The position numbers and the translations under genes were made by a program. Below, in pieces: positions 17,454 through 26,786 of a stretch of 64,000 nt of DNA. Position 1 is the first letter of the stretch, and every line of letters starts with the position of its first letter. Under the pieces are notes generated by a model, which did no database searches, had not been told where the DNA came from, and worked only from the letters and a program-made list of their open reading frames with translations. The DNA comes from Bergeyella zoohelcum ATCC 43767 (GTDB taxonomy: Bacteria > Bacteroidota > Bacteroidia > Flavobacteriales > Weeksellaceae), in the NCBI RefSeq assembly GCF_000301075.1, contig NZ_JH932293.1, positions 111,988 through 175,987 on the forward strand, written 5' to 3'.

Positions 17454-17939
17454 ATGAGCGAAACATGTATGAACCACATTAAAAACTATTGGGAATCACT
17501 TACTACTGATGCTAATCATTTTTTTCATAAAAAAAATTTTACAGAGGCCTTAATAGGCTATAAAAACGCCATGTACAGAGCAGAAGTACTGAATAATAAT
17601 CTCTCTGATTGTCTCAGGCTTCATATTCCTTTTATGCAGATTTATATCATTTCTTGTAATAACTTATCTAACACATATAAGGAATTACAGAGATACAATG
17701 ATGTGATTAATATCATGGAACGCTGTATTTACTATTTATTGCGTCTAATGACAAATCACATCTGTAACACGGAGGAGGTTCAAAGGGAACTGCAAAAAAC
17801 TTATATCAATTATGTCTGCTTTTTAGAAAAATATGATACGGAAAAGTTTCATAAAAATTTATTGTACAAAACCATCAAAGAAAAAGTAGAACAAAATAAA
17901 TTAGAAAAACTCAGTAGAAAACACATTCAGTACAATTAA
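17454..17939 (+). CDS. Hypothetical TPR-like helical protein
   Basis: A 161-residue soluble protein that I do not recognise. The start ATG is one base after the sodB stop; a second ATG at 17469 is also possible. The sequence is helical and resembles a tetratricopeptide pair: NFTEALIGYKNAMYRAEVL, then LSNTYKELQRYNDVINIMERCIYYLL. It is rich in Asn, Tyr and Cys and has no signal peptide or membrane segment. Its placement between sodB and an M17 aminopeptidase, 12 bases before the latter, shows it is part of one transcript, perhaps a partner of one of these enzymes. Confidence 0.75.
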   Translation: MSETCMNHIKNYWESLTTDANHFFHKKNFTEALIGYKNAMYRAEVLNNNLSDCLRLHIPFMQIYIISCNNLSNTYKELQRYNDVINIMERCIYYLLRLMTNHICNTEEVQRELQKTYINYVCFLEKYDTEKFHKNLLYKTIKEKVEQNKLEKLSRKHIQYN

Positions 17940-17951
17940 AAAACCAATAAA

Positions 17952-19403
17952 ATGACCGATAATCACCTTTATACAGAACTCAAACGATACACCCACAATT
18001 CACCATCTGAAAAAGGCACAATAATCCGATTTATTCGTAACGAAAAAGATTTACAGAAGATTGATATTCAGGAAAATTTAAAATCAGAAATTCGTCAATC
18101 ATTCGACAAAAAAGAGAATAAACATTGGTGTCTTTGGCAAGAAGAAAAAAGTTTGCTGGTAGCCGTTTCTAAAGATGAATTAGAAGATTTAAGACAAATA
18201 GGTGCGAATGTTATAGGCTCATTACAGCCTTCCGCTGCCTCTCCCTCTACAGAAGTGGTATTCGAAAATATAGAAATGTTTTCCGAAAAAGAAAAATACG
18301 CTCTCTTGGAAGGTATGTTGCTTAGCAGTTATCATTTTGACAAGTATTTATCCAAGAAAAAAGATAGTAAAATCACGCTATTTATTTCAGAAACCGCAGT
18401 TTCAGAACAGCAATACAAGGAACTTAATATACTTCTCGAAGCCATTTCCCTCACCAAAAACGCAGTGAATGAACCTGCTAATTATATGGACGCACTCAAA
18501 TTTTCAGAATGGGCACAAGAAGCAGGCGAAAAATTCGGTTTTGAAACGGAAATTCTTCATAAAAAGCAAATCGAAACCCTGAAAATGGGCGGTTTGCTTG
18601 GGGTAAATAAAGGCTCGGAAACACCACCCACTTTTAATATTATGCACTACAAACCGAAAAATGCAGTAAATAGTCAGCCATTAGTTTTGGTAGGCAAAGG
18701 CGTAATGTTCGATACGGGCGGTTACTCACTCAAAGTGGGTGGAGTAATGAGTACAATGAAATGCGATATGGCAGGTGGTGCAGCCGTTCTAGGAGCAATG
18801 TGTGCCATTGCAGGGAATCAATTACCTTATTATGTCATCGGTATTGTACCCGCTACGGATAATAAAATCAGTTCCAATGCCTTAGTGGTAGATGATGTAA
18901 TTACCATAATGGACGGCACAACGGTAGAAGTGCAAAATACCGATGCCGAAGGACGGCTTGTACTCGCCGATGCACTGTGCTATGCGAAAAAATTCAACCC
19001 CGAATTGGTGATTGATGTGGCTACGCTCACAGGAGCTTCGGCAGCAATCACTGGCAGTTTTGGTATTGCAGGACTTTCCAACCACCAAGAAAGTATCGAT
19101 GCTCTAAAATCCATTGGCGAAGAGGTTTATGAACGCATTGTACAGCTCCCTCTTTGGAAAGAATATGCCGAACTCATAAAATCTGATATTGCCGACCTTA
19201 AAAACATTGGCGGACCAATTGGCGGAGTCAGTACAGCAGCTAAATTTTTGGAACATTTTACCGATTGCCCTTGGGTGCATCTCGACATCGCAGGAGCAGC
19301 TTTTCTCAAAGACAAAAAAGGCTATAAACAAAGCGGAGCAACCGCCGTTCCTGTAAGATTGATTTATGAATTTGTGAAGAGTAAATGTTTTAAAACCAAA
19401 TAA
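17952..19403 (+). CDS. M17 family leucyl aminopeptidase
   Basis: Cytoplasmic di-metal (Zn/Mn) exopeptidase removing N-terminal residues from peptides. The 483-residue protein has the C-terminal catalytic domain with the metal-binding and catalytic set: VGKGVMFDTGGYSLK (Lys and Asp), MKCDMAGGAAV (Asp), and the signature NTDAEGRLVLADAL (Asp, Glu, Arg). The N-terminal domain (about residues 1-160) is divergent, as is usual. It is third in the sodB transcript and is followed by a stem-loop before nrdB. PepA-type proteins may also bind DNA, but nothing here indicates it. Confidence 0.93.
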   Translation: MTDNHLYTELKRYTHNSPSEKGTIIRFIRNEKDLQKIDIQENLKSEIRQSFDKKENKHWCLWQEEKSLLVAVSKDELEDLRQIGANVIGSLQPSAASPSTEVVFENIEMFSEKEKYALLEGMLLSSYHFDKYLSKKKDSKITLFISETAVSEQQYKELNILLEAISLTKNAVNEPANYMDALKFSEWAQEAGEKFGFETEILHKKQIETLKMGGLLGVNKGSETPPTFNIMHYKPKNAVNSQPLVLVGKGVMFDTGGYSLKVGGVMSTMKCDMAGGAAVLGAMCAIAGNQLPYYVIGIVPATDNKISSNALVVDDVITIMDGTTVEVQNTDAEGRLVLADALCYAKKFNPELVIDVATLTGASAAITGSFGIAGLSNHQESIDALKSIGEEVYERIVQLPLWKEYAELIKSDIADLKNIGGPIGGVSTAAKFLEHFTDCPWVHLDIAGAAFLKDKKGYKQSGATAVPVRLIYEFVKSKCFKTK

Positions 19404-19437
19404 TAAAATTAAGATAACCAATAATATACCTCTATTA

Positions 19438-19498
19438 CTTCATGCGAGGCTTCACCTACTCATATGATTAATAACAAAGGTAGGTCTCGCATCTGAAG
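19438..19498 (+). other. Stem-loop in the nrdB leader / pepA trailer
   Basis: A 61-base imperfect hairpin in the 124-base gap before nrdB. Pairings are CTTCA/TGAAG (19438-19442 with 19494-19498), TGCGAG/CTCGCA (19443-19448 with 19486-19491, two-base bulge between) and CCTAC/GTAGG (19455-19459 with 19480-19484), with a 20-base apical loop. GCTTCA at 19449-19454 can alternatively pair with TGAAGC at 19494-19499, competing with the outer stem. No T-run follows, so it is not a typical terminator. Function unknown. Confidence 0.55.
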
Positions 19499-19527
19499 CA
19501 TCACCCCCAACCCTAATAATTACTAAA

Positions 19528-20517
19528 ATGACCGTATCAAATCACATGACCGAACCTCTTTTAATAGAAAACAAAGACCGCTTTGTCATTTTTCCTATAC
19601 AGCACAACGATATTTGGCAATTCTACAAAAACGCCGAAGCCAGTTTCTGGACAGCAGAAGAAGTGGATTTGTCGCCCGACCTCCACGATTGGCAAAACAA
19701 ACTCAACGACAACGAACGATTTTTCATCTCGCGGGTGTTGGCGTTTTTTGCCGCCAGCGATGGCATCGTCAATGAAAACCTTGCCATCAACTTCCTCCAA
19801 GAGGTGCAATATCCTGAGGCACGATGTTTCTACGGATTTCAAATTATGATTGAAAACATCCATTCCGAAATGTACTCGCTCCTCATCGATACTTATGTAA
19901 AAGACCCTATCGAAAAAGACTATTTGCTTCGTGCCATCGAAACCATTCCGTGCGTTACCAAAAAAGCAAAATGGGCGTTGCGATGGATTACCAAAGGAAG
20001 TTTTGCCGAGCGACTCATCGCCTTTGCTGCCGTGGAAGGTATCTTCTTTTCAGGAAGTTTTTGCTCTATTTTCTGGCTCAAAAAACGCGGTTTGATGCCA
20101 GGGCTCACCTTTTCCAACGAACTCATCAGTCGGGACGAAGGTTTGCACTGCGATTTTGCTTGCTTACTCTATGCCAATCACCTACAAAACAAACTTTCGG
20201 AAGAAACCGTAAAAGAAATCATCGTAGATGCCGTTGCCATCGAAAAAGAATTTGTTACCGATGCACTCCCTGTAAAACTCATTGGGATGAATGCCGAACT
20301 GATGTGCCAATACATTGAGTTTGTTGCCGATAGATTGCTCGTTGCCTTGGGTTGTAATAAAGTATGGAACGCCACCAATCCGTTTGATTTTATGGAACTT
20401 ATTTCTCTGCAAGGAAAAACCAATTTCTTTGAACGGCGTGTGGGTGAATATCAAAAAACAGGCGTAGCACAAAGCAGTAGCGAACAAAACGCTTTTTCAC
20501 TCGATGAAGATTTTTAA
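19528..20517 (+). CDS. nrdB: Class I ribonucleotide reductase small subunit (R2)
   Basis: Houses the di-metal-tyrosyl radical cofactor that starts reduction of ribonucleotides by NrdA. The 329-residue ferritin-like protein has the ligand set: Asp in [12 protein letters not shown], Glu/His in ENIHSEMY, and Glu plus Glu/His in EGIFFSGSF and [11 protein letters not shown]. The radical Tyr is present four residues after the His (ENIHSEMY), so it is not the Phe-type class Ic. The acidic C-terminal tail (FSLDEDF) is the R1-docking peptide. The start could be 19528 or the ATG at 19546. Arg is encoded by CGN in nearly every case (about 10 of 11 that I read), unlike many neighbours that use AGA. Confidence 0.96.
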   Translation: MTVSNHMTEPLLIENKDRFVIFPIQHNDIWQFYKNAEASFWTAEEVDLSPDLHDWQNKLNDNERFFISRVLAFFAASDGIVNENLAINFLQEVQYPEARCFYGFQIMIENIHSEMYSLLIDTYVKDPIEKDYLLRAIETIPCVTKKAKWALRWITKGSFAERLIAFAAVEGIFFSGSFCSIFWLKKRGLMPGLTFSNELISRDEGLHCDFACLLYANHLQNKLSEETVKEIIVDAVAIEKEFVTDALPVKLIGMNAELMCQYIEFVADRLLVALGCNKVWNATNPFDFMELISLQGKTNFFERRVGEYQKTGVAQSSSEQNAFSLDEDF

Positions 20518-20520
20518 GTA

Positions 20521-20536
20521 ATTGTTAATTAACAAT
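20521..20536. promoter_or_regulatory. Perfect 16-bp palindrome between nrdB and def2
   Basis: ATTGTTAATTAACAAT sits directly after the nrdB stop codon in the 39-base gap before the second deformylase gene. It could be a regulator site or a short RNA hairpin; AT-rich palindromes of this kind also arise in filler DNA, so function is uncertain. Confidence 0.35.
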
Positions 20537-20556
20537 TAATCATTAACCATTAAAAA

Positions 20557-21138
20557 ATGAAACTCCCCATTTTTGCTTACGGAAACAATGTGCTGAAGAC
20601 TAAGGCAGAAGCTGTAACACCCGATTTTCCCAATTTGAACGAACTCATCGACAATATGTGGGAAACGATGGAAAAAGCCAATGGCTGTGGATTGGCAGCA
20701 CCACAAGTGGGTAAATCTTTGCGGTTGTTCGTTGCCGATTCAAAAGTACTTTACGATGTGATGAACGAGGACGAACGAGCCGAACTTTTTGAACCCAACG
20801 ATACAGGTATTCGGCGGGTGTTTATCAATCCGCAAATAAAAAATCTTTCCGAAGAACAATGGGAAGAAGCAGAAGGCTGTTTGAGTTTGCCCTTTTTATC
20901 AGGAAAAGTAGCCCGTTCGTGGTCGGTGGAATTGAGCTATCAAAACGAACAATTTGAAACCATCACCGAAACTTTTAGCGGAATGACCGCACGCGTGATT
21001 CTCCACGAATACGACCACTTGGAAGGCATTCTCTACATTGACCGAGTGAAACCCTTGGCGAAAAAACTGATGCAATCCAAACTCCAAAAACTATTGAAAG
21101 GAAATCTAGTTCCTGCTTATGCTATGAAATTCAAATAA
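20557..21138 (+). CDS. def: Second peptide deformylase, inside the nrd operon
   Basis: A 193-residue peptide deformylase placed between nrdB and nrdA. All catalytic motifs are intact: [19 protein letters not shown] and LHEYDHLEG. It differs clearly from the copy at 15429-16001 ([24 protein letters not shown] is a distinct insert after the first motif), so it is a paralogue rather than a recent duplicate. nrdA starts eight bases after its stop, indicating one transcript. Deformylases use Fe2+ (or Ni/Co/Zn), so it shares redox-metal chemistry with its neighbours. Arg codons are all CGN. Confidence 0.93.
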   Translation: MKLPIFAYGNNVLKTKAEAVTPDFPNLNELIDNMWETMEKANGCGLAAPQVGKSLRLFVADSKVLYDVMNEDERAELFEPNDTGIRRVFINPQIKNLSEEQWEEAEGCLSLPFLSGKVARSWSVELSYQNEQFETITETFSGMTARVILHEYDHLEGILYIDRVKPLAKKLMQSKLQKLLKGNLVPAYAMKFK

Positions 21139-21146
21139 AAAAAGAA

Positions 21147-23480
21147 ATGTTTGTAATAAAGAGAAACGGAAAAAAAGAAGCCGTTCATTTTGATAAAATT
21201 ACGGCTCGTATTCATAAACTCATCTACGGCTTATCAATTTCGGAAAAAGATGTCATTGAAATTGCTAAAAAAGTCATTCAAGGGATTTACGACAATGTTA
21301 CCACTACCGAACTGGACAACCTTGCGGCAGAAACCGCCGCTGCACAAACTACCATTCACCCTGATTTTTCGGTCTTGGCGGCACGCATCGCCGTGAGCAA
21401 TTTGCACAAAAACACTCTCAAATCGTTTTCAAAAACCGCTCAATTGCTCTACGAATACACCGACCCCATAACCCAAACCCACGCACCTCTCATCTCCGAA
21501 GAAATTTATAAAATCATTCGTAAAAACGCCGATGAACTCGACAGCAGTGTTATCTACGACCGCGATTATAATTTTGATTACTTCGGATTTAAAACCTTAG
21601 AGCGTTCCTACCTCATTCGTACCAATGGAAAAGTAACCGAACGCCCACAACACCTCTTTATGCGTGTAGCCTTGGGCATTCACAAAGAGGATATTCAGGC
21701 GGCCATCGAAACTTACAACCTAATGAGCGAAAAATGGTTTATACACGCCACGCCAACGCTCTTCAATGCGGGTACGCCCAAACCGCAAATGTCGTCGTGC
21801 TTCCTACTCAGTATGACCGAAGACAGCATCGCGGGGATTTTCGACACCCTCAAACGCTGTGCTTTGATTTCGCAATCGGCGGGTGGTATTGGCGTAAGCA
21901 TTCATAACATTCGTTCTACAGGGAGCTACATCAAAGGTACAGGCGGAATTTCCAACGGCATTATTCCGATGCTTCGCGTGTTCAATGACACCGCTCGGTA
22001 TGTAGATCAAGGCGGCGGCAAACGCAAAGGTGCTATTGCCGTCTATATCGAACCGTGGCACTCGGATATTTTTGATTTTATTGATATTCGTAAAAATCAC
22101 GGTAAGGAGGAGATGCGCGCAAGGGATTTATTTCCTGCCCTTTGGATTTCTGACCTCTTTATGCAACGCGTAGAAGCCGACCAAATGTGGTCGCTCTTTG
22201 ACCCCAACGAAGCACAAGGGCTGTACGAGGTGTATGGCGAAAAATTCAACGAACTTTATACCACTTACGAAAACGAAGGAAAATTTCGCAAGCAAATCAA
22301 GGCACGCGAACTCTGGACAGCCATTCTCGAAGCTCAAATCGAAACCGGTACACCTTATATGTGCTACAAAGATGCCGTGAATGAAAAATCAAACCAAAAG
22401 AACATTGGTACGATACGAAGCTCCAACCTCTGCACCGAAATTATGGAATACACCAACGCCGATGAGGTAGCGGTGTGCAATTTGGCTTCCTTGGCATTGC
22501 CTCGCTATGTTTCGGACAAGGGCTTTGATTTTCAAAAACTCTATGAAGTAACCAAAATCGTTACGCGAAATCTCAACAAAATCATTGACGGAAATTATTA
22601 TCCCATTCCCGAAACCAAAACTTCTAACGACCGCCACCGTCCGATAGGTTTAGGTGTGCAAGGATTGGCAGATGTGTTTTTACTTCTTCGTTTGCCCTTT
22701 GAAAGTGAAGCAGCACGAAAGCTCAATAAGGATATTTTTGAGACCATTTATTTTGCTTCGATGGAAGCCTCGATGGAATTGGCAAAGGAGCAAGGAGCGT
22801 ACAGTTCGTTTGCGGGTTCGCCTCTTTCGGAAGGAAAATTTCAGTTTGATTTATGGCAAGTAGCCCCTTCTGACCGCTGGGATTGGGAAAAACTTCGCAA
22901 CGAAGTGATGACCCACGGCGTACGCAATTCGCTCCTTTTAGCACCGATGCCCACCGCCTCTACTTCGCAGATTTTGGGCAACAATGAGTGCTTTGAGCCT
23001 TACACCAGTAATATTTATAACCGCCGTGTGCTTTCGGGTGAATTTGTGGTGGTGAATAAATTCTTACTCAAAGACCTCATCGAATTGGGCTTGTGGAACC
23101 CCACGATGAAAAACAAGCTCATCGCCGAAAATGGCTCGGTGCAAAACATTCCTGAAATCCCCACCGAACTGAAAGAATTGTACAAAACCGTTTGGGAAAT
23201 CAAACAAAAAACCATTATTGATATGGCGGCGGAGCGAGGTGCCTTTATCTGTCAGTCGCAGTCGCTCAACCTCTTTATGGCAGAGCCGAATTTTGCAAAG
23301 CTCACCTCAATGCACTTCCACGCGTGGAAAAGCGGACTGAAAACGGGTATGTACTACCTCCGTACCAAAGCCGCCGTAGATGCCATCAAATTTACCGTAG
23401 ATACGCAGATACTTTCAGGACAATCACAAGTAGCTTGCTCACTAGACAACCCAGAGGAATGCCTAGCATGTGGGAGCTGA
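21147..23480 (+). CDS. nrdA: Class I ribonucleotide reductase large subunit (R1)
   Basis: Reduces ribonucleoside diphosphates to deoxy forms. The 777-residue protein begins with an ATP-cone allosteric domain (residues 1-90, [17 protein letters not shown]), then the ten-stranded barrel with the active-site Cys pair in [13 protein letters not shown] and SSNLCTEIM, the radical-transfer region [15 protein letters not shown], and a C-terminal redox Cys pair (EECLACGS). Together with nrdB it forms a class I enzyme requiring oxygen; the gene order nrdB-def-nrdA is unusual. The 3' end runs directly into the 21-bp repeat array, with no clear terminator. Confidence 0.97.
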   Translation: MFVIKRNGKKEAVHFDKITARIHKLIYGLSISEKDVIEIAKKVIQGIYDNVTTTELDNLAAETAAAQTTIHPDFSVLAARIAVSNLHKNTLKSFSKTAQLLYEYTDPITQTHAPLISEEIYKIIRKNADELDSSVIYDRDYNFDYFGFKTLERSYLIRTNGKVTERPQHLFMRVALGIHKEDIQAAIETYNLMSEKWFIHATPTLFNAGTPKPQMSSCFLLSMTEDSIAGIFDTLKRCALISQSAGGIGVSIHNIRSTGSYIKGTGGISNGIIPMLRVFNDTARYVDQGGGKRKGAIAVYIEPWHSDIFDFIDIRKNHGKEEMRARDLFPALWISDLFMQRVEADQMWSLFDPNEAQGLYEVYGEKFNELYTTYENEGKFRKQIKARELWTAILEAQIETGTPYMCYKDAVNEKSNQKNIGTIRSSNLCTEIMEYTNADEVAVCNLASLALPRYVSDKGFDFQKLYEVTKIVTRNLNKIIDGNYYPIPETKTSNDRHRPIGLGVQGLADVFLLLRLPFESEAARKLNKDIFETIYFASMEASMELAKEQGAYSSFAGSPLSEGKFQFDLWQVAPSDRWDWEKLRNEVMTHGVRNSLLLAPMPTASTSQILGNNECFEPYTSNIYNRRVLSGEFVVVNKFLLKDLIELGLWNPTMKNKLIAENGSVQNIPEIPTELKELYKTVWEIKQKTIIDMAAERGAFICQSQSLNLFMAEPNFAKLTSMHFHAWKSGLKTGMYYLRTKAAVDAIKFTVDTQILSGQSQVACSLDNPEECLACGS

Positions 23481-23515
23481 ATAATTAATAATGAATAACG
23501 CTGTTCCAACAGAGA

Positions 23516-23838
23516 AAAATAAATTTTGGTCAATCAGAAATGATATTTAGTCATAATAAAATGATATTTAGTCGGAAAAAAATGGTATTTGGTCAGCCAA
23601 AAATAAATGTTTGATATAAAAAAATAGATTTTGGTCAATGAAAAATGAATTTCGGTCAGCCGAATATAATTTTTTGACAAAAGGAACTGATATTTTGATG
23701 TAAAAAAATGGATTATCAACTTTAATAATTCATTTCTGCAGGTTGATGATTCATTTCTGACACTTGATAAATCGTTTCTGAAGGTTGATGATTCATTTCT
23801 AACATTTGATAAATCATTTCTGCAAACTAATAATTAAA
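23516..23838. repeat. Array of about fifteen 21-bp degenerate tandem repeats
   Basis: Landmark words recur at an exact 21-base pitch with no insertions or deletions: GGTCA-type cores at 23528, 23549, 23570, 23591, 23612, 23633, 23654, 23675 and 23696, then a second sub-family (TTCATTTCTG-ACA) with cores at 23738, 23759, 23780, 23801 and 23822. The 23717 position is the least conserved. In the second part, units 2 and 4 and units 3 and 5 are most alike, giving a 42-bp higher-order pattern. The minus strand stays open through the array as a seven-residue repeat (YHFxLTK then VRNESST-like) but has no start codon. 21 bp equals two helical turns. The array ends a few bases before the gene at 23851. 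Confidence 0.88.
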
Positions 23839-23850
23839 AAATATAGAAAG

Positions 23851-24153
23851 ATGACAGAAGCACAACAAGCCATCATCAGCATTGCCCAAGGCTTGGACGA
23901 AGCTAATGCAGTGGTCAAGCCTTCATTTGAAGCTCAGTTTGAAGCACTGGTTGAGTATATAGATGATTTGATTCAAAGGGATTTTAACAAGCTCATCAGT
24001 ATTCTTTATCGGGTAGATGTTTCTGAAGAGAAGCTCAAGAGAGCCTTGCACCAAAATCCGGAAATACCAGCCAGCCGTATCATTACCACGATGCTGTTAG
24101 AGCGGGAGCTAGAGAAAAGAAAATGGCGAGCAATGTATCCTACAAGGAAATGA
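23851..24153 (+). CDS. Small conserved helical protein of unknown function
   Basis: A 100-residue acidic soluble protein starting MTEAQQAIISIAQG. The central region IDDLIQRDFNKLISILYRVDVSEEKLK and the ending LEREL-EKRKW are familiar from small uncharacterised proteins found widely in Bacteroidota, but I cannot name a family with certainty. A purine-rich AGAAAG precedes the ATG. A longer frame from 23806 would run through the repeat array and is rejected. It follows nrdA on the same strand but with 370 bases between, filled by the 21-bp array. Confidence 0.75.
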   Translation: MTEAQQAIISIAQGLDEANAVVKPSFEAQFEALVEYIDDLIQRDFNKLISILYRVDVSEEKLKRALHQNPEIPASRIITTMLLERELEKRKWRAMYPTRK

Positions 24154-24255
24154 GTTTAGTAATGAAGATATAGATTGAAATAAAATGAAAACCTTATCAT
24201 TGTTTTTATTATTTTTGCTCAGAATCATACTCCATTTAGATTATTAACAATACCG

Positions 24256-25464
24256 ATGAAAACCATCTATATTTCTGGCTCCAAAAGTGAATCTAATAGA
24301 CTTTTAATATTACAAAAGCTACTGGGCAATATAAAAATTGAAAATATATCTAACGCCAAAGACACTCAGCTTTTATTCCATGCTCTAAACGAGGATAGCG
24401 AAGTGATAGACATTCATCATGCAGGGACAGCAATGCGTTTTCTTACTGCTTATTTGGCAATTCAAGAGGGACGCATCAGTACCCTCACAGGCTCAGAAAG
24501 GATGAAACAAAGACCTATTCATCATTTAGTGAATGCACTTCGGGATTTGGGAGCCGATATAGAATACATGGAAAATGAAGGATTCCCTCCCCTGAAAATT
24601 CGAGGAAAAAAACTCACGAAAAATTTAGTTCAAATTCCTGCCAATATCTCCAGCCAGTTCATTACCGCTCTCATGCTCATCGGTACAAAAATGGAAAGAG
24701 GGCTCACCATTCGGCTCTTGGGAAAGGCGACCTCTCTTCCGTACATTGAAATGACCATGAAAATATTGCAAGAACTGGGGATTAAAGTAACTCAAAAACA
24801 AGAAACCGATACGAATAGCCGTGAAATATCGAGCCTTTATATCTCTCCCTCTACCCATCGAAGTACGATAACTAAATTTATAGTAGAGAGCGATTGGTCT
24901 TCGGCGTCTTATTTCTATTCCACTGTAGCAATAGGAAAGAAACTCTTGAGACTCAAAAACTTTAAAAGAAATTCCCTACAAGGAGATTCCAAAATCACAG
25001 CCATCTATGCATCATTCTTTGGCGTAGAAACCATTTTTAACGAGGATGAAAGCATACTACTCCGCCCCATAGAAAACTTCAATTACCCAGAACGCATTTT
25101 AATGGATATGAATGATTGCCCTGACATCGCTCAAACGCTTTGTGTAACCGCCTCTGCAATGAAAATACATTTTCATATCACAGGACTTTCTACCCTAAAA
25201 GTAAAAGAAACAGACAGACTGATTGCCCTCCAGAATGAACTCAAAAAAATAGGAGTAGTTACAGAAATTACAGATTCCTCTATCCGCTCTATAAGTTTCC
25301 ACCCTACCTCTGCACCTGTTTCCATAGCTACTTATGAAGACCATCGGATGGCAATGAGCTTCGCACCACTGAAACTCCTTCAAGACATAGAAATACAACA
25401 TCCTGAAGTGGTAGAAAAATCATATCCTAACTTCTGGAAAGATTTTTATCATGCAATTCATTAG
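24256..25464 (+). CDS. aroA: 3-phosphoshikimate 1-carboxyvinyltransferase (EPSP synthase)
   Basis: Transfers enolpyruvyl from PEP to shikimate 3-phosphate, the sixth step of the shikimate pathway to aromatic amino acids. At 402 residues it is slightly shorter than the E. coli enzyme, as usual in this phylum. Shikimate-phosphate contacts GSKSESNR (residues 8-15), HHAGTAMRFLTAYLA, the Arg/Lys pair in LTGSERMKQRPI, catalytic Asp region MNDCPDIAQTL, and KETDR plus EDHRMAMS near the C-terminus are all present. The start ATG is followed by a beta-strand TIYISGSK as in the family. It converges on mnmA with 44 bases between stops. Confidence 0.94.
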   Translation: MKTIYISGSKSESNRLLILQKLLGNIKIENISNAKDTQLLFHALNEDSEVIDIHHAGTAMRFLTAYLAIQEGRISTLTGSERMKQRPIHHLVNALRDLGADIEYMENEGFPPLKIRGKKLTKNLVQIPANISSQFITALMLIGTKMERGLTIRLLGKATSLPYIEMTMKILQELGIKVTQKQETDTNSREISSLYISPSTHRSTITKFIVESDWSSASYFYSTVAIGKKLLRLKNFKRNSLQGDSKITAIYASFFGVETIFNEDESILLRPIENFNYPERILMDMNDCPDIAQTLCVTASAMKIHFHITGLSTLKVKETDRLIALQNELKKIGVVTEITDSSIRSISFHPTSAPVSIATYEDHRMAMSFAPLKLLQDIEIQHPEVVEKSYPNFWKDFYHAIH

Positions 25465-25508
25465 AAATTGTACAATGATTTTAGAAATTAGAATTGAGAA
25501 ATTAGAAG

Positions 25509-26696
25509 CTAAGCAATTACGCCACTGCCATAGCATTCTTCTCCTACATACCAAGCTGCAAATTGCCCAGAAGCTACCGCACTCTGAGGGTTTTCAAATT
25601 CTATGTATAAAGCGTCTTCATACTGATGAAGCAATGCACTCTCTAATCCCTGACGGTAACGGATTCTCGCCATTACTTCCATGGTTTCTCCATTTTCTAA
25701 AGCCTTATCTTGGCGTACCCAATGTACTTCATTCCTATTAATTCTCACCACTTTTTTCCAAAGTCCAGGAAAAGCATGTCCCTCACCTACAAATAAAATA
25801 TTATTTTCTATGTCTCTGGAAATAATAAAACAGCTTTCCTTGTGTCCACCGATGCCGAGCCCTTTGCTCTGCCCGATGGTATAAAACTGCACGCCCTGAT
25901 GTTTGCCAATCACTTTACCATCTTCTTTTTGGTATCTCATTTCCGATGATAAATATTCTAGCTCCTCTTTTTTAGACGAAAACAATGGTAGTTCACGATG
26001 AAACCCTTCATAATCACTAAATATTTCCACGATTTCCCCCTCCTTAGGTTCTAGCTGTTGTTTCAAAAAATCGGGCAATCTTACCTTTCCGATGAAACAA
26101 AGCCCCTGAGAGTCTTTTTTTCCAGCAGTAACCAGCCCTGCTTTAGCCGCTATTTCTCTTACTTCTGGTTTTGTGAGTTCGCCTATCGGGAACAATGCTT
26201 TACTCAGCTGCTCTTGACTGAGCTGACATAGGAAATAACTTTGGTCTTTATTATGATCTTTCCCAGCAAGAAGCTGGTAAATCTCTTCTCCACGCTCATC
26301 AGTAAAAGACTGTACCCTTGCATAATGTCCTGTAGCCACTTTATCCGCTCCCAGAGAAAGAGCCGTCTGAAGAAAAACATCAAATTTCACTTCCCTATTG
26401 CACAAAACATCAGGATTAGGTGTTCTTCCCTTAGCATATTCATCAAACATATAATCTACAATGCGTTCCTTGTACAGCTCACTCATATCAATAACCTGAA
26501 AAGGAATACCAAGTTTCTGTGCTACTAAAAGTGCATCATTAGAATCCTCTATCCATGGACACTCATCTTCTAAGGTCACTGAAGCATCATTCCAATTTCT
26601 CATAAAGAGTCCTATTACCTCATGCCCTTGCTCTTTAAGAAGATATGCAGTAACACTAGAATCTACACCACCTGATAAACCTACTACTATTTTCAT
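25509..26696 (-). CDS. mnmA: tRNA-specific 2-thiouridylase MnmA
   Basis: Introduces sulfur at U34 of tRNA-Lys, -Glu and -Gln. The 395-residue ATP-pyrophosphatase has the PP-loop GLSGGVDSS (residues 5-13), the first catalytic Cys in VLCNREVKF (about residue 101) and the second in [10 protein letters not shown] (about 197), then the C-terminal beta-barrel domain (EGEIVE... and HWVRQDK...). No operon partner is evident; it stands between aroA (convergent) and a divergent outer-membrane protein gene. Confidence 0.96.
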   Translation of the reverse strand: MKIVVGLSGGVDSSVTAYLLKEQGHEVIGLFMRNWNDASVTLEDECPWIEDSNDALLVAQKLGIPFQVIDMSELYKERIVDYMFDEYAKGRTPNPDVLCNREVKFDVFLQTALSLGADKVATGHYARVQSFTDERGEEIYQLLAGKDHNKDQSYFLCQLSQEQLSKALFPIGELTKPEVREIAAKAGLVTAGKKDSQGLCFIGKVRLPDFLKQQLEPKEGEIVEIFSDYEGFHRELPLFSSKKEELEYLSSEMRYQKEDGKVIGKHQGVQFYTIGQSKGLGIGGHKESCFIISRDIENNILFVGEGHAFPGLWKKVVRINRNEVHWVRQDKALENGETMEVMARIRYRQGLESALLHQYEDALYIEFENPQSAVASGQFAAWYVGEECYGSGVIA

Positions 26697-26786
26697 ACTA
26701 TTTTACTTTACCGTGAAAAACTCCTGCAAAATTACAACAATCCTTCGATAAAAAAACTTTATATTCGTCCCATAAAAACTCATATT

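Noticed and set aside
20557-21138. Second deformylase as a pseudogene
   Set aside because: All three catalytic motifs and the full length are intact.
23534-23719. Minus-strand frame with YHFxLTK seven-residue repeats
   Set aside because: It begins at a TTG within the array, and the open frame continues upstream through the second sub-family without any start codon. A phased DNA array explains it better, though a relic gene is not excluded.
23516-23838. Possible CRISPR array
   Set aside because: Repeats are contiguous and degenerate with no unique spacers, and no cas genes are near.
24185-24247. 20-residue hydrophobic peptide frame before aroA
   Set aside because: Too short, no conservation evidence and it lies in the aroA upstream region.
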